From: Vibrio tetraodonis
Lineage (GTDB): Bacteria > Pseudomonadota > Gammaproteobacteria > Enterobacterales > Vibrionaceae
Reading direction: 5' to 3'
Length of the DNA: 64,000 nucleotides
NCBI RefSeq assembly: GCF_003350295.1
Contig: NZ_QLYY01000008.1
Location: forward strand, 62,001-126,000
Shown in pieces: positions 10,934-20,185 of the stretch. The position numbers and the translations under genes are program-made. The notes beneath the pieces are model-generated. The model searched no databases, was not told the origin of the DNA, and saw only the letters and a program-made list of their open reading frames with translations. Positions within the stretch are counted from its first letter, which is position 1, and each line of letters opens with the position of its first letter.

Positions 10934-11490
10934 GCCTTGTTCCTTGTATCTATTTTAAAGAACGCCTTATGAAGAGACGAAGTCGAATAAGAGACGAAGG
11001 GTAAAATAAAATCCCTAGATTGGATAGTATACTTTGGTTACATAACCAAAGATAAAGTTATAAGAAGTCGATAGATATTGTTTTGAAAAGACTCTTTAAG
11101 AGAATTGCTTTTCATCTCGACATTTTTCCTTATGGTTCACCATGAATTTTCTCAATTTCCCATCCTTATCCCTAATGCTAATTTCACATAGTAGGCTTAA
11201 AAGAAGAGGTGGCTTTACCCTTGTAACCTAGGGTTTTTTTAAGCACTTATCATTGTGTTCAAACTTATAGATTTTAACAAAAACAACATTATTAACGATA
11301 AAAATAAAGCTGATTTATTAATTGTGAATTGTTGTTGATTGGTTGATATTTTGCCGATTAACAATGTTTTTATAAAATTTCATTATGCCTATGGCCCATG
11401 TCTTGTTAGTTTTATGGATGTTATTTTGCTATGTGAAATAACTTATTTTTATATGTGATTGTATGGACATAAAACATAGATAGGTTATAT
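10934..11490. other. Intergenic region between symporter and CBM protein
   Basis: This is 557 bases of AT-rich sequence between divergent genes. It holds a palindrome at 11032-11051. ACCCT/AGGGT at 11217-11234, followed by seven Ts, resembles a plus-strand terminator with no obvious gene before it, so a small RNA ending near 11240 is possible. No ORF is convincing. Confidence 0.4.
11032..11051. promoter_or_regulatory. Palindromic operator-like site before the symporter gene
   Basis: CTTTGGTTA and TAACCAAAG form perfect 9-base arms around two bases, about 100 bases before the symporter start. The symmetry suggests a dimeric regulator site. The regulator is unknown. Confidence 0.4.
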
Positions 11491-13344
11491 ATGAAATTCA
11501 ATAAATTGAGTGTATTAGTCGGGGTCGCTTTGCTTCCATCATGGAACGTACTAGCGGATACAATAGAACAAACATTAACTTTTGCTCCTGATAACTGTGT
11601 ACCAGGCTGGTATTGCCAGTATAAGGCCAGCCCTAGTGATCAAGGTGGTTTAGATACAAGTCAACTCAGCAGTTATGCAATGGAATTTAAGTCTCTTCCA
11701 CAAGTACCAGGCGTTAACGTCGGTGAATCTATATGGAGTAATGGGACTTTCGTTGTATCTGGTGGGAATGCTGCTAGCCAAGAAATGCAGCAATGGCCAG
11801 AGTTTTCCGCCGATGTGGTTTTTGATGGAACGCCCAGCGGTGGAAGCGGCGGTGGAACTGAGGGTGGCACTGGTGCATTGCCCACTGAAAATGCCATTAT
11901 CCATCACGTCACTTTCCCTTATGATGATGCACAGACGACAATTGATGTTTTCCACTTAAATACACCTTATGCGACAGATGTGGTCATTTCTAACTTGATT
12001 GCCGGTACTTTGTATTCTTACCTTGTTGAGAAAAAATATCCTGAAGTTAATTTCAATAAGGAATACCTAGTCGGTTCAATTTTGTCACAATTATTACAAG
12101 AAGCGGGTCTATCGGATTCTAGAATCAATCCTGATTATTCTGCGGAGGCTAAAAAACAACCTATTCATGAGCCAAACTATGCGAGCTCTCTATTGGCCGT
12201 AGGTCAAGGCGGTCCATACCAAATTAATGACTACAATAAGCGTCTACCAGATACGACAACCGCGGGCTCTTTAGGGCTAATAAACTATGATGCGCTGTAT
12301 CAAGGTTTGGGCTATACCATTGATGATCAGGACAGTGGTGTGCAAGGTGAGAGAGTTGGCCCTGATTCCCTAGAAGATATTTACTTTGGCCCAATTGCAG
12401 CGACGTATTTCCAATTTAACGATATTAACCGCTTAGAAGTTTTGGCTGGCCAAAGTTGGTACCAGAACCAAGAAGCATGGAACACTTGTTTTAATACAGC
12501 ACTTAAGGATGAGAGATTTACTAGCGATCCTAATGCCCTTCGTTTGACCGATTTCTTAATAAATGTCATTTACAATGCTGGCAGCTATAGTGTTGCATTT
12601 GGTGATTACCTTGATGTTTGTGTCGAAGCTTACGGAGACGGCACTAATTTCGATTTTACTTCAGAGCTACCGTATTTAAACAGCTATGATTTAGGCCCAG
12701 AAGAGTACAAACAAAAGATTTCTGCTTCCGGAGAAGAATGGTGGTACCGTTATCCTCGTCAAGTATCCTTCTATGCAGATCAGTTGTTTGGAGAGGACTT
12801 AGTTGCATCTGGTCTCAATATGACGAATAACCAGCAGCTGACAGTGGCTGATATCGAGCCTGTGTTTGTCAAAGTGTTTGCTCAACTATCCTATAAAACC
12901 CAGCAAGATCAGTTACCAACTCTAATTGATGAAGGTACCGCACAGCAAGCATTTGCTCAAGCGGTAGCAACTGCTGGTGTAACACTTGAAACTAGATACT
13001 CTTTGTCGGAAGAACCTCAGCGCAGTGCTTTATTTGATTTCCTCTATCAAGCATTTGGACAGCTAGAGTCTCGTACAGCAGATCTCGGTGCGGTTAGTGG
13101 AGAGATCACAGGTGACGATAATGGCGGTGACAATGGTAATGGTGGAATCACACCTCCTCCTGTTGATGGCGCAGAATGGAATGCATCAACAGAATACGGT
13201 GTTGAATGTACCACGATTACATACCAAGGTCAGGAATATCAGAACCAATGGTGGACGCAAGGAGATACACCGGATCCTGCTGAAGGTAATACGTATAATA
13301 AAGTGTGGCGTTTTCCTGGCGCGGCCAGCAACATGTGTCCGTAA
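11491..13344 (+). CDS. Secreted chitin-binding (CBM5/12) protein with unassigned central domain
   Basis: The 617-residue product has a signal peptide (cut likely after residue 22, NVLA). Two low-complexity linkers separate three parts: an N-terminal beta-rich part (to about 112), a Gly/Ser linker (113-128), a long central domain (about 130-535), a Gly/Asn/Pro linker, and a C-terminal CBM5/12-type module with WNASTEYGVE, YQNQWWTQGDTPD and VWRFPG. Such modules bind chitin. The central domain holds HEPNYASSLLAVGQGGPYQI at about 226-245, which is reminiscent of the Glu...GxYQIN signature of lysozyme-fold glycosidases. That is only a visual resemblance, so the catalytic activity is unassigned. Confidence 0.75.
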   Translation: MKFNKLSVLVGVALLPSWNVLADTIEQTLTFAPDNCVPGWYCQYKASPSDQGGLDTSQLSSYAMEFKSLPQVPGVNVGESIWSNGTFVVSGGNAASQEMQQWPEFSADVVFDGTPSGGSGGGTEGGTGALPTENAIIHHVTFPYDDAQTTIDVFHLNTPYATDVVISNLIAGTLYSYLVEKKYPEVNFNKEYLVGSILSQLLQEAGLSDSRINPDYSAEAKKQPIHEPNYASSLLAVGQGGPYQINDYNKRLPDTTTAGSLGLINYDALYQGLGYTIDDQDSGVQGERVGPDSLEDIYFGPIAATYFQFNDINRLEVLAGQSWYQNQEAWNTCFNTALKDERFTSDPNALRLTDFLINVIYNAGSYSVAFGDYLDVCVEAYGDGTNFDFTSELPYLNSYDLGPEEYKQKISASGEEWWYRYPRQVSFYADQLFGEDLVASGLNMTNNQQLTVADIEPVFVKVFAQLSYKTQQDQLPTLIDEGTAQQAFAQAVATAGVTLETRYSLSEEPQRSALFDFLYQAFGQLESRTADLGAVSGEITGDDNGGDNGNGGITPPPVDGAEWNASTEYGVECTTITYQGQEYQNQWWTQGDTPDPAEGNTYNKVWRFPGAASNMCP

Positions 13345-13387
13345 ATGATACTTTTGCATCGCTTCTAAGCGAATCAAGATCGAACAA

Positions 13388-13422
13388 AAACGCCATGATT
13401 TCCTATTCATGGCGTTTTTTTT
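13388..13422 (+). terminator. Rho-independent terminator after the CBM protein gene
   Basis: AAACGCCATGA (13388-13398) pairs with TCATGGCGTTT (13407-13417) and is followed by further Ts. This is a strong intrinsic terminator. Confidence 0.88.
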
Positions 13423-13549
13423 CAACTAATTTGTATTTAGGTGAAATTTTATTAGATGTATTTCTATCTAGTTAACTAAGACGCTCACTGAAGGCTTGGC
13501 TTTAGTCAGGATGTAGCGTAGTGGTTTTTGTAAGAAAGTCGAGGTTGAA

Positions 13550-14149
13550 ATGGAGCTAGCAAATCAGGTACAGGCGTGGTTATACGCTGGAAACTCGTCT
13601 ATTCTCGCACTATTTATTGGCATCATTATACTTTCTTATCTCCTTGAAGATTTGGCTATTGTTACGGCGGCGACACTTGCAGTGCAGGATGTAATGCCAA
13701 TGGGCACAGCATTGTTTGCGATTTTTGTCGGGATCGCGACCGGCGACCTAGGTCTGTACTTCATGGGCAAAAGCGCTCAGCGAGTTCGGTGGCTGCGATA
13801 TCGTATGTTTCAGTATCAGCGAGTTCGGCTGATCAATAGGAAGTTGCACCAGAATGCATTCTTAACTTTGTTTATCGTTCGATTTATTCCAGGGCTTCGC
13901 ACCGTCGCCTTTACCTTGAGCGGTTTTATCGATATTCCTATTTTGCGCTTTTTAATTGCGGTTATCAGTGCAACCTCACTTTGGACGATTTTGATTTTTG
14001 GCTCATTTTATCAGCTGGGGAATGTGGCTTGGCTCAAAGATAGCCACATTATCTGGGCTCTGATACCAGTGGGGCTATGCTTAATGTGGATGCTAAACAA
14101 AATTATTACAACGACCTTATTAAGAGGCATGTATGACAACGTTCGATAA
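13550..14149 (+). CDS. DedA/VTT-family membrane protein
   Basis: The 199-residue protein has about five hydrophobic spans and the DedA/SNARE-associated domain signature FIVRFIPGLRTVAFTLSGF near residues 106-124, plus an acidic residue early in YLLEDLAIV. DedA proteins act in the inner membrane in lipid-carrier recycling and proton-dependent homeostasis. It opens a compact seven-gene run; its 3' end overlaps the next gene by 17 bases, which suggests coupled translation. Confidence 0.88.
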   Translation: MELANQVQAWLYAGNSSILALFIGIIILSYLLEDLAIVTAATLAVQDVMPMGTALFAIFVGIATGDLGLYFMGKSAQRVRWLRYRMFQYQRVRLINRKLHQNAFLTLFIVRFIPGLRTVAFTLSGFIDIPILRFLIAVISATSLWTILIFGSFYQLGNVAWLKDSHIIWALIPVGLCLMWMLNKIITTTLLRGMYDNVR

Positions 14150-15263
14150 TATTCAAATAATTCCACACGGCAAAGTGAATGGTGGTATGCCAATACTTCC
14201 TGCCCCTAAACGGACTATTTCGCCGTTTGAGTTTCTGCCAGCGTGGTTTGTCTACGCACCCGTTGTGGCACAAAGTGCCATCTTAAGTCTGTATTACAGA
14301 GACTGGGCGCTCCCTCTGATTGCCAATCCAGCCATCAAACTGAGTGGTATGGTTGGAGAGTCGAAACATGACATTTTTGGTGCCGCTGGAGAACGAACAC
14401 GCCAATGGATTTTGCCCTTTATTACGATAGAGAAAACACAAGCTGATCCTGCGAAACAATTTATTACTATCAAAGATAATATGCAGCAGCATGCATTGTG
14501 CTATCCACTGGTTGCTAAGCCCGATCTTGGTTGTCGAGGGGTAGGAGTGAAGTTAGTTAAAAATGACCAACAGCTGCGAGACTACATTGATCTTTTCCCC
14601 CAACAAGGGCGCTTTTTACTCCAAGAAAAATCTGGCTATCGGGCGGAAGCGGGTATTTTCTACGTACGTCAGCCTGAAGAAAAGTGCGGAAAAGTTATTT
14701 CGATTACTTTGAAATATTCTCCTTCTGTTGTGGGAGATGGTCAATCGACGCTCAAACAGTTGATTGAAAGCTGTCCAAGGGCAGGACAATTAAAGCATTT
14801 GTACCTCCCACGTCATGAGGAACATCTGGGGCTTGTTATACCAAAAGGAGACGAATTTCAGTTGGCATTTGCTGGTAGTCACTCAAGAGGATGTATTTTC
14901 CGTAATGGCAATCAATTTATTACGCCAGAGCTTGAGCAGAAATTGGATCAGGTATTGGGAGATTTCACTGGCTTCAACTATGGTCGATTGGATGTGAAAT
15001 TTAGAGATATTCATAAGCTAATGTCTGGAGAAGATTTCGATATCTTAGAAATTAACGGAGCCAGTAGTGAAGCAGCCCACATTTGGGATAGCGACACCTC
15101 CTTATCACATATTTTTGGCACTTTGCTTCAGCAGTATCGTTTGTTGTACCAAATTGGTTCGAAGCACAAAAAACAAGGTCATAAGACCCCTACCCTAGGC
15201 GCATTGTTACAGGCCTGGCGAGAGGAAAAACTGCTAACCCAGCTCTACCCAATGACAGATTAA
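14133..15263 (+). CDS. ATP-grasp domain protein
   Basis: The 376-residue product shows ATP-grasp features: VAKPDLGCRGVGVKLV (nucleotide-binding strand and glycine loop), FLLQEKSGYRAEAGIFYVR, and the metal-binding end GRLDVKFRD...FDILEINGASSEAAHIWD. ATP-grasp enzymes join a carboxylate to an amine or thiol nucleophile. The substrate is unknown. It starts inside the DedA gene and is followed 23 bases later by the DinB-like gene, so the two unknown enzymes are probably made together with DedA. Confidence 0.82.
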   Translation: MTTFDNIQIIPHGKVNGGMPILPAPKRTISPFEFLPAWFVYAPVVAQSAILSLYYRDWALPLIANPAIKLSGMVGESKHDIFGAAGERTRQWILPFITIEKTQADPAKQFITIKDNMQQHALCYPLVAKPDLGCRGVGVKLVKNDQQLRDYIDLFPQQGRFLLQEKSGYRAEAGIFYVRQPEEKCGKVISITLKYSPSVVGDGQSTLKQLIESCPRAGQLKHLYLPRHEEHLGLVIPKGDEFQLAFAGSHSRGCIFRNGNQFITPELEQKLDQVLGDFTGFNYGRLDVKFRDIHKLMSGEDFDILEINGASSEAAHIWDSDTSLSHIFGTLLQQYRLLYQIGSKHKKQGHKTPTLGALLQAWREEKLLTQLYPMTD

Positions 15264-15286
15264 TTGCACTGCTTGTAGGACATATT

Positions 15287-15835
15287 ATGAAAAATATACC
15301 GACTGGCTCAGAAGAATTGAGTCAATCTATGCCTTCTCAAACCGTTATTGGGTGCCTTGAAACTCTCAATCAAGGGCTAGAGTTTTTAGAGAGACTTTCT
15401 CCAGAAGACTACACGTTTGTCGTTGCCCCACATGTGACCAGCTCTATTGGAGAGCATTATCGCCATTGGCTCGACCTTTTCCATGCGATCCGACTTGACT
15501 GCGATAAGATTGATTACAACGTCAGGCGACGTGGTCATCACGTTGAAAGAGAAATCAATACAGCTAAGCAGGAAATAAAACAGCTAATCGAATGGTTATT
15601 TGAGTTGCCTGCCAATCGCCTAAAACAAATCGTTATTGTCGAGACTGAAGTACTGTTATCTCAAACTTGTGCGCAAGAAGTTCAGTCTTCTCTGGCCCGC
15701 GAATTGACCTTTGCTGCGCTCCATGCGACTCATCATTTTGCGATGATTAAAGTCATGGCCTCTTTAAAAGGCATCGCATCCGAGACTGATTTTGGGCTTG
15801 CCCCAGCGACAGTAACCTATCAGAGGGCACAGTAG
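15287..15835 (+). CDS. DinB-like four-helix protein
   Basis: The 182-residue protein has the DinB/YfiT-type helical bundle pattern, with possible metal-ligand histidines in APHVTSSIGEHYRHWLDLF and LHATHHFAMIK. DinB-like proteins include thiol-dependent transferases and many of unknown role. It is three bases from the next gene in the run. The function is not recognised beyond the fold. Confidence 0.72.
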   Translation: MKNIPTGSEELSQSMPSQTVIGCLETLNQGLEFLERLSPEDYTFVVAPHVTSSIGEHYRHWLDLFHAIRLDCDKIDYNVRRRGHHVEREINTAKQEIKQLIEWLFELPANRLKQIVIVETEVLLSQTCAQEVQSSLARELTFAALHATHHFAMIKVMASLKGIASETDFGLAPATVTYQRAQ

Positions 15836-15838
15836 ATT

Positions 15839-16582
15839 ATGTGTACACTATCTTGGACCTATCACAACCGTGATCATTATGAAGTGTATTTTAATCGCGA
15901 TGAGCAGCGGACTCGTCTTGCCGCAATTGAACCTCAGGGTTTAATTATTGATGATACTAATTGTTTGATGCCCATTGATTCTGTTGGCGGTGGAAGCTGG
16001 ATATCCACCAATCAATATGGAGTGACTATTTGTTTACTCAATTACTATCAAGGGCAGTCACCGCAGGGGATCCTTACAAGTAGAGGCTTGGTCGTCAGAG
16101 CTCTGGCAGGCAGTGACTCCAGTTTAGCAGTTAATGCACGACTATCAGAGATGGACTTATCTTCTTGTGCTCCTTTTACATTAGTTTCGTTTGACCTCAG
16201 CGGATCTAAGCAAGCGAATGCGTGGACATGGGACGGTAAAGAGTTGCAACAATCTGTTGTGAATACTCCAGTGATATCTGCGTCTAAGCATTTCCAGGCT
16301 GCTCACCGTTACAGAATCGAGTTATATGAAAGATTACGCCAGTCCAATGATAAACAACATCACGGGGTTCTTTTTCACCTTAATCGCGATAAAGATTGCC
16401 CGCATCTCTCACCTTTGATGTCGCGAGATGATGCCAGAACGGTCAGTTTTACTTCAGTATTGGTTTGTGCTGACAAACAGGAAATGCACTACCAATCGAT
16501 TGATGATACTGGCTGTATAGATTTTGAAATAGTAAAGAAATGTTTAATGATTAATATGACAGAGCAAGGAGTTTTTAAATGA
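15839..16582 (+). CDS. NRDE (TANGO2-like) family protein
   Basis: The 247-residue product starts MCTLSWTYHNRDHYEVYFNR, matching the family's N-terminal cysteine and the NRDE-type motif (here NRDEQR). In this family the Cys2 may become an N-terminal nucleophile after Met removal; TANGO2 relatives are linked to haem or lipid handling. The last four bases overlap the YHS gene start, so translation is likely coupled. Confidence 0.85.
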   Translation: MCTLSWTYHNRDHYEVYFNRDEQRTRLAAIEPQGLIIDDTNCLMPIDSVGGGSWISTNQYGVTICLLNYYQGQSPQGILTSRGLVVRALAGSDSSLAVNARLSEMDLSSCAPFTLVSFDLSGSKQANAWTWDGKELQQSVVNTPVISASKHFQAAHRYRIELYERLRQSNDKQHHGVLFHLNRDKDCPHLSPLMSRDDARTVSFTSVLVCADKQEMHYQSIDDTGCIDFEIVKKCLMINMTEQGVFK

Positions 16583-17016
16583 AGAAGTTATTGGCCGTTT
16601 TAATGTTATTGATCAGTTGGCCTTCTTGGTCTGCGGACAAAATATCCACCGGTATCTTTAGTAATAAAGCGGTAAGTGGATACGACACCGTAGCCTATTT
16701 TACGGAAGGAAAACCGGTTGAAGGAGACAGTAAATGGAAATTCGAATATCAAGGTGCTGATTGGTACTTTTCTTCTCAGGAGAATTTAGACAAATTCAAA
16801 GCAGACCCTGAAGCTTACGCACCACAATATGGTGGTTACTGCGCTTGGGCGGTTTCGGCTAAGAATGATTTTGCTTCTTCAGACCCTGAGCAATGGGCGA
16901 TCGTTGATGGCAAACTGTATCTTAATTACAACGAAGATGTAAAAAAACTTTGGGATAATGATCGCGCTGGTCATATTAAAAAAGCTGATGTTAATTGGCC
17001 AAATCTGATCAAATAA
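16579..17016 (+). CDS. Secreted YHS-domain protein
   Basis: The 145-residue product has a signal peptide (cut after about residue 18, WSA) and one YHS-type domain with SGYDTVAYFTEGKPVEG and PQYGGYCAWAVS. YHS domains are small and often bind metal; here the cysteine in YGGYCAWA is kept. It sits between the NRDE and DoxX genes and is probably periplasmic. Confidence 0.85.
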   Translation: MKKLLAVLMLLISWPSWSADKISTGIFSNKAVSGYDTVAYFTEGKPVEGDSKWKFEYQGADWYFSSQENLDKFKADPEAYAPQYGGYCAWAVSAKNDFASSDPEQWAIVDGKLYLNYNEDVKKLWDNDRAGHIKKADVNWPNLIK

Positions 17017-17026
17017 AAAAAGGACT

Positions 17027-17485
17027 TTGATGATGAAAATTTCTCCGGTAAAACATATTCCTTCTGCCTTTATCGCGTTTGTATTTATTCAATCGCTGTT
17101 CTTTAAATTCTCAGGCTCTTATGAGACTGATCATATCTTTGGTACTTTAGGTGAATGGTCAGGTATTGAGTGGTTTGGCGTCTATGGGGGGTATCTAATT
17201 GGTTTTGCTGAATTGATTGCTTCAGTGCTACTTTTTACCCGATTTCATGGTGTGGGAGCCGCAATGAGTGCAGGAATTATGACCGGAGCAATTTTCTTCC
17301 ATCTCTTTACCCCTCTTGGGGTGGTAATGCCTGAATTTAATGCCATGGGTGAGATTGTCGGAGACGATGGTGGTTTGCTGTTTGGTATGGCCTGTATTGT
17401 ATGGGCATGTGGTGTTTTCTTGTTTATCCGAGATGTTAAGACGGAAGGTTCGTTCACTCGAAGTCTTCTAGTTAAAGGAGAGTAG
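17027..17485 (+). CDS. DoxX-like inner membrane protein
   Basis: The 152-residue protein has four hydrophobic spans in the DoxX/DoxD pattern: IPSAFIAFVFIQSLFFKFSG, WFGVYGGYLIGFAELIASVL, GVGAAMSAGIMTGAIFFHL and GLLFGMACIVWACGVFLF. Members are quinone-reactive or thiosulfate-linked in a few cases, but most are uncharacterised. It lies 10 bases after the YHS gene and one base before the acyltransferase gene. Confidence 0.8.
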   Translation: MMMKISPVKHIPSAFIAFVFIQSLFFKFSGSYETDHIFGTLGEWSGIEWFGVYGGYLIGFAELIASVLLFTRFHGVGAAMSAGIMTGAIFFHLFTPLGVVMPEFNAMGEIVGDDGGLLFGMACIVWACGVFLFIRDVKTEGSFTRSLLVKGE

Positions 17486-17486
17486 T

Positions 17487-19244
17487 ATGCAGAAAAGTCC
17501 TTTTCGATTGCCTCGTAAAACGCCTTTTGGCATTGGAGAAAGCGTGGTGGAGTGGGCGACTGGTTTGTCGACTTTAGATGCTTTGTATATGCAAGATGAG
17601 CTGCCTGAAGATAGTTTTGATTTCATGCATGAAGCACTCAATCGTATTGGAACGCAATATCGAGTGGATTACGGTAGCTTGGACAGCATCCCTGAAGAGG
17701 GGCCGTTGCTGATTGTTGCTAATCATCCATTTGGGGGAATTGAAGGGATTATTCTTGCGTCACTGATTTCAAAAGTACGTAAGGACGTTAAAGTACTGGC
17801 CAACGAGCTTCTAAAGCGAATTCCAGAATTGGATGACCTATTTATTGGCGTGGATGTGTTTGGTGGTAAACAAGCACGGCTCACGAATAGCAAAGCGATT
17901 AAATCTGCGCATAAGCATTTGCAGAAAGGTGGAGTGCTCATTCTATTCCCCGCTGGTGAAGTGTCAGCTTGGCAGGCTCATGATAATAAGGTGACAGATA
18001 AAGCTTGGAACAAATCGGTGGCCAAGTTTGTTAAGCATGCTCAAGCCACCACAGTTCCTATTTTTATTAACGGGAGAAACAGTAAGCTATTTTATCAAGC
18101 GGGACGGATTCATCCACTATTGAGAACGGCTTTGCTAGGGCGTGAGCTGCTAAATAAAGCGGGTCAAACCATTTCTGTGTCAGTGGGTAATCCTATTCCA
18201 TTTTCAGAAATAAAGGGATTTGAAAAAGAGAGTGATATTACCCAATATCTGCGCCTCAATACCTACTTAATGGGTAGCATGGGCGGTAAATCAAACGCTA
18301 TTGATTCGACATTGGAGAGTGGTTTACCCATTGTTGACCCAGTTGAATCGGATGACTTACAAACTGAATTGAGTCAGATTGAGGAATACAAGCTTTTAGA
18401 GCAAGGTGACTTTGAAGTTTATTGCGCCCCGACACCTTCTATTCCACATATGATGAAAGAGATAGGACGAGTGAGAGAGCTGAGCTTTCGTGAAGTAGGC
18501 GAGGGTAGTGGCTTGGCGTGTGATATCGACAATTACGATCCTAATTATCACCAGCTGTTTGTTTGGCATAGAAAAAATAAGGATTTGGTGGGGGCTTATC
18601 GACTTGGGTTCGTTGATGAGTTAATGGAAAATGGTGGATTAGAACAGCTCTACTCAACGAGCTTATTTAACTATGATCTCGCTTTTTTACAAACATTGGG
18701 TCAATCGATTGAAGTTGGTCGCTCTGTTGTGGCGAAGCAATATCAGCGCAATATACATTCTCTACTGTTATTGTGGAAAGGCATTGCGAAGTTTGTTCAG
18801 CGTCACCCTAAATATACCCACTTGTTCGGCCCTGTGAGTATTAGTAATGATTATAGCCCGGTGGCTCGTCAGCTTATTGCTTCTGTGATGTCAGTGCATT
18901 ATTACGATGAAGAAAAAGCCAAGTTAGTTTCTCCCACCACACCGCTTAGAGAAAGCGGGCAAGAATTCTGGCGTCCAGATATGTTGACTTCGTTAGCAGA
19001 TTTACCTTTGCTCTCCAAAGTATTAGAGCGCTTGGATCAAGGAATGGGAGTCCCCGTATTACTGAGACAATATCTTGGTTTACACGGTAAGTTAGTGTGC
19101 TTTAATGTTGATCCAGCCTTTAACTATGCGTTAGATGGCTTGATTGTTGTAGATCTCACTGCGGTACCTACCAACACATTAGGAAAATATATGGGGAGAG
19201 AAGAGGCAAAAGCCTATCATGCTCAGCATCTCGATACTGCATAG
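17487..19244 (+). CDS. PlsC-type acyltransferase fused to GNAT (OlsB-like) domain
   Basis: The 585-residue protein has an N-terminal lysophospholipid acyltransferase domain with the HX4D-like block NHPFGGIEG and the later LFPAGEVSAW, and a C-terminal acyl-ACP-dependent N-acyltransferase domain (EIGRVRELSFREVGEG, VGAYRLGFVDEL, IEVGRSVVAKQYQ). OlsB/OlsA-type pairs make ornithine lipids, and fused forms (OlsF-like) do both steps. The order here (PlsC first, GNAT second) differs from OlsF, so another N-acylated product is possible. It ends the seven-gene run, giving that run a membrane-lipid theme. Confidence 0.82.
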   Translation: MQKSPFRLPRKTPFGIGESVVEWATGLSTLDALYMQDELPEDSFDFMHEALNRIGTQYRVDYGSLDSIPEEGPLLIVANHPFGGIEGIILASLISKVRKDVKVLANELLKRIPELDDLFIGVDVFGGKQARLTNSKAIKSAHKHLQKGGVLILFPAGEVSAWQAHDNKVTDKAWNKSVAKFVKHAQATTVPIFINGRNSKLFYQAGRIHPLLRTALLGRELLNKAGQTISVSVGNPIPFSEIKGFEKESDITQYLRLNTYLMGSMGGKSNAIDSTLESGLPIVDPVESDDLQTELSQIEEYKLLEQGDFEVYCAPTPSIPHMMKEIGRVRELSFREVGEGSGLACDIDNYDPNYHQLFVWHRKNKDLVGAYRLGFVDELMENGGLEQLYSTSLFNYDLAFLQTLGQSIEVGRSVVAKQYQRNIHSLLLLWKGIAKFVQRHPKYTHLFGPVSISNDYSPVARQLIASVMSVHYYDEEKAKLVSPTTPLRESGQEFWRPDMLTSLADLPLLSKVLERLDQGMGVPVLLRQYLGLHGKLVCFNVDPAFNYALDGLIVVDLTAVPTNTLGKYMGREEAKAYHAQHLDTA

Positions 19245-19263
19245 TGAGCTATTGCCATTCTCT

Positions 19264-20058
19264 CTATATCAACTGTTTGAGCACCTTGATAACGCCATCT
19301 TCATGGTTACTGGGTGCTCTGAATTTGGCGGTCTTTTTGATGGTTTCATGCGCATTATCCATCGCATAAGAGTAATAGCTTTCTTCCAGCATTTCTAAAT
19401 CATTTAAATAGTCACCGAAACTCATCGTTTGTTGATGATTGAAACCTAATGTCTTTTGAAGGTGCTTGATGGCTGCGCCTTTTGATGCATCAATATTCAT
19501 CACATCAAGCCATATCTTGGCGCTAACGACCACCTGATGAGAGTGTCCGAATTGTGTGTTCATTTTCGGGAAAACGTGTTCCTGCGTTCCGTTGAAATGA
19601 CATATCGCGACTTTAATAAACTCATCTTCGACACTCAGTAGGTCATTAACGGTTTGGCAGCGGTGATAATAATGAGAAATTTCCTCAAGTGCTTGTGGAT
19701 CTTGAGTTTCAATATAGGCTGAGCGCTTACCACATAACACAATGTGTGCGTCTGCGATTTCTCGTGTCTGCGATATAATCGCTTTAATGGATTCGTTAGC
19801 AATAGTGCAGCAGTATAATTCCTTATCTTGATGCATCACCAGAGTGCCATTTTCTGCGATAAATATCATGCGATCTTTAATCGGTTCAAATGTATCTCTT
19901 AAGCTGTAGTATTGACGGCCGGAAGCAGCGGCAAATCTAATGTTTTTCTGCTCCAGTTGCTCAAAAACAGCAAAAAATTCTGGGTTAAGCTGACCGTTTT
20001 CGTCTAAGAGAGTCCCATCCATGTCGGAGGCAATAAATTTAATATCCGTGAGCGACAT
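19264..20058 (-). CDS. Cof-type HAD hydrolase (sugar phosphatase-like)
   Basis: The 264-residue product has the HAD motif I DMDGTLLDENG (nucleophile Asp near residue 13), motif II AASGRQ, a C2B cap region, and motif IV MSFGDYLNDLEML. Cof-type HADs dephosphorylate sugar phosphates, FMN or PLP with broad specificity. It converges on the acyltransferase gene with only 19 bases between, and no terminator is visible there. Confidence 0.9.
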   Translation of the reverse strand: MSLTDIKFIASDMDGTLLDENGQLNPEFFAVFEQLEQKNIRFAAASGRQYYSLRDTFEPIKDRMIFIAENGTLVMHQDKELYCCTIANESIKAIISQTREIADAHIVLCGKRSAYIETQDPQALEEISHYYHRCQTVNDLLSVEDEFIKVAICHFNGTQEHVFPKMNTQFGHSHQVVVSAKIWLDVMNIDASKGAAIKHLQKTLGFNHQQTMSFGDYLNDLEMLEESYYSYAMDNAHETIKKTAKFRAPSNHEDGVIKVLKQLI

Positions 20059-20185
20059 ACAGTATTTACCTAAAGTTTAAAAATGACCAAGCCTAAAGGG
20101 GAATCGGCTAAAGGTAGCAAACAAACTACAGTAACCAGAGATAATCGCAAGTCTATTAATAAAAGCGGGGCGTTTTTAGAGATAT

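Noticed and set aside
11650..11955. Overlapping frames on both strands within the CBM protein gene
   Set aside because: They are shadows of the real coding frame, with no ribosome sites and no recognisable protein features.
20063..20077. TTAGGTAA-type motif upstream of the HAD gene
   Set aside because: It lies directly before the start codon and most likely only serves as the ribosome binding region.
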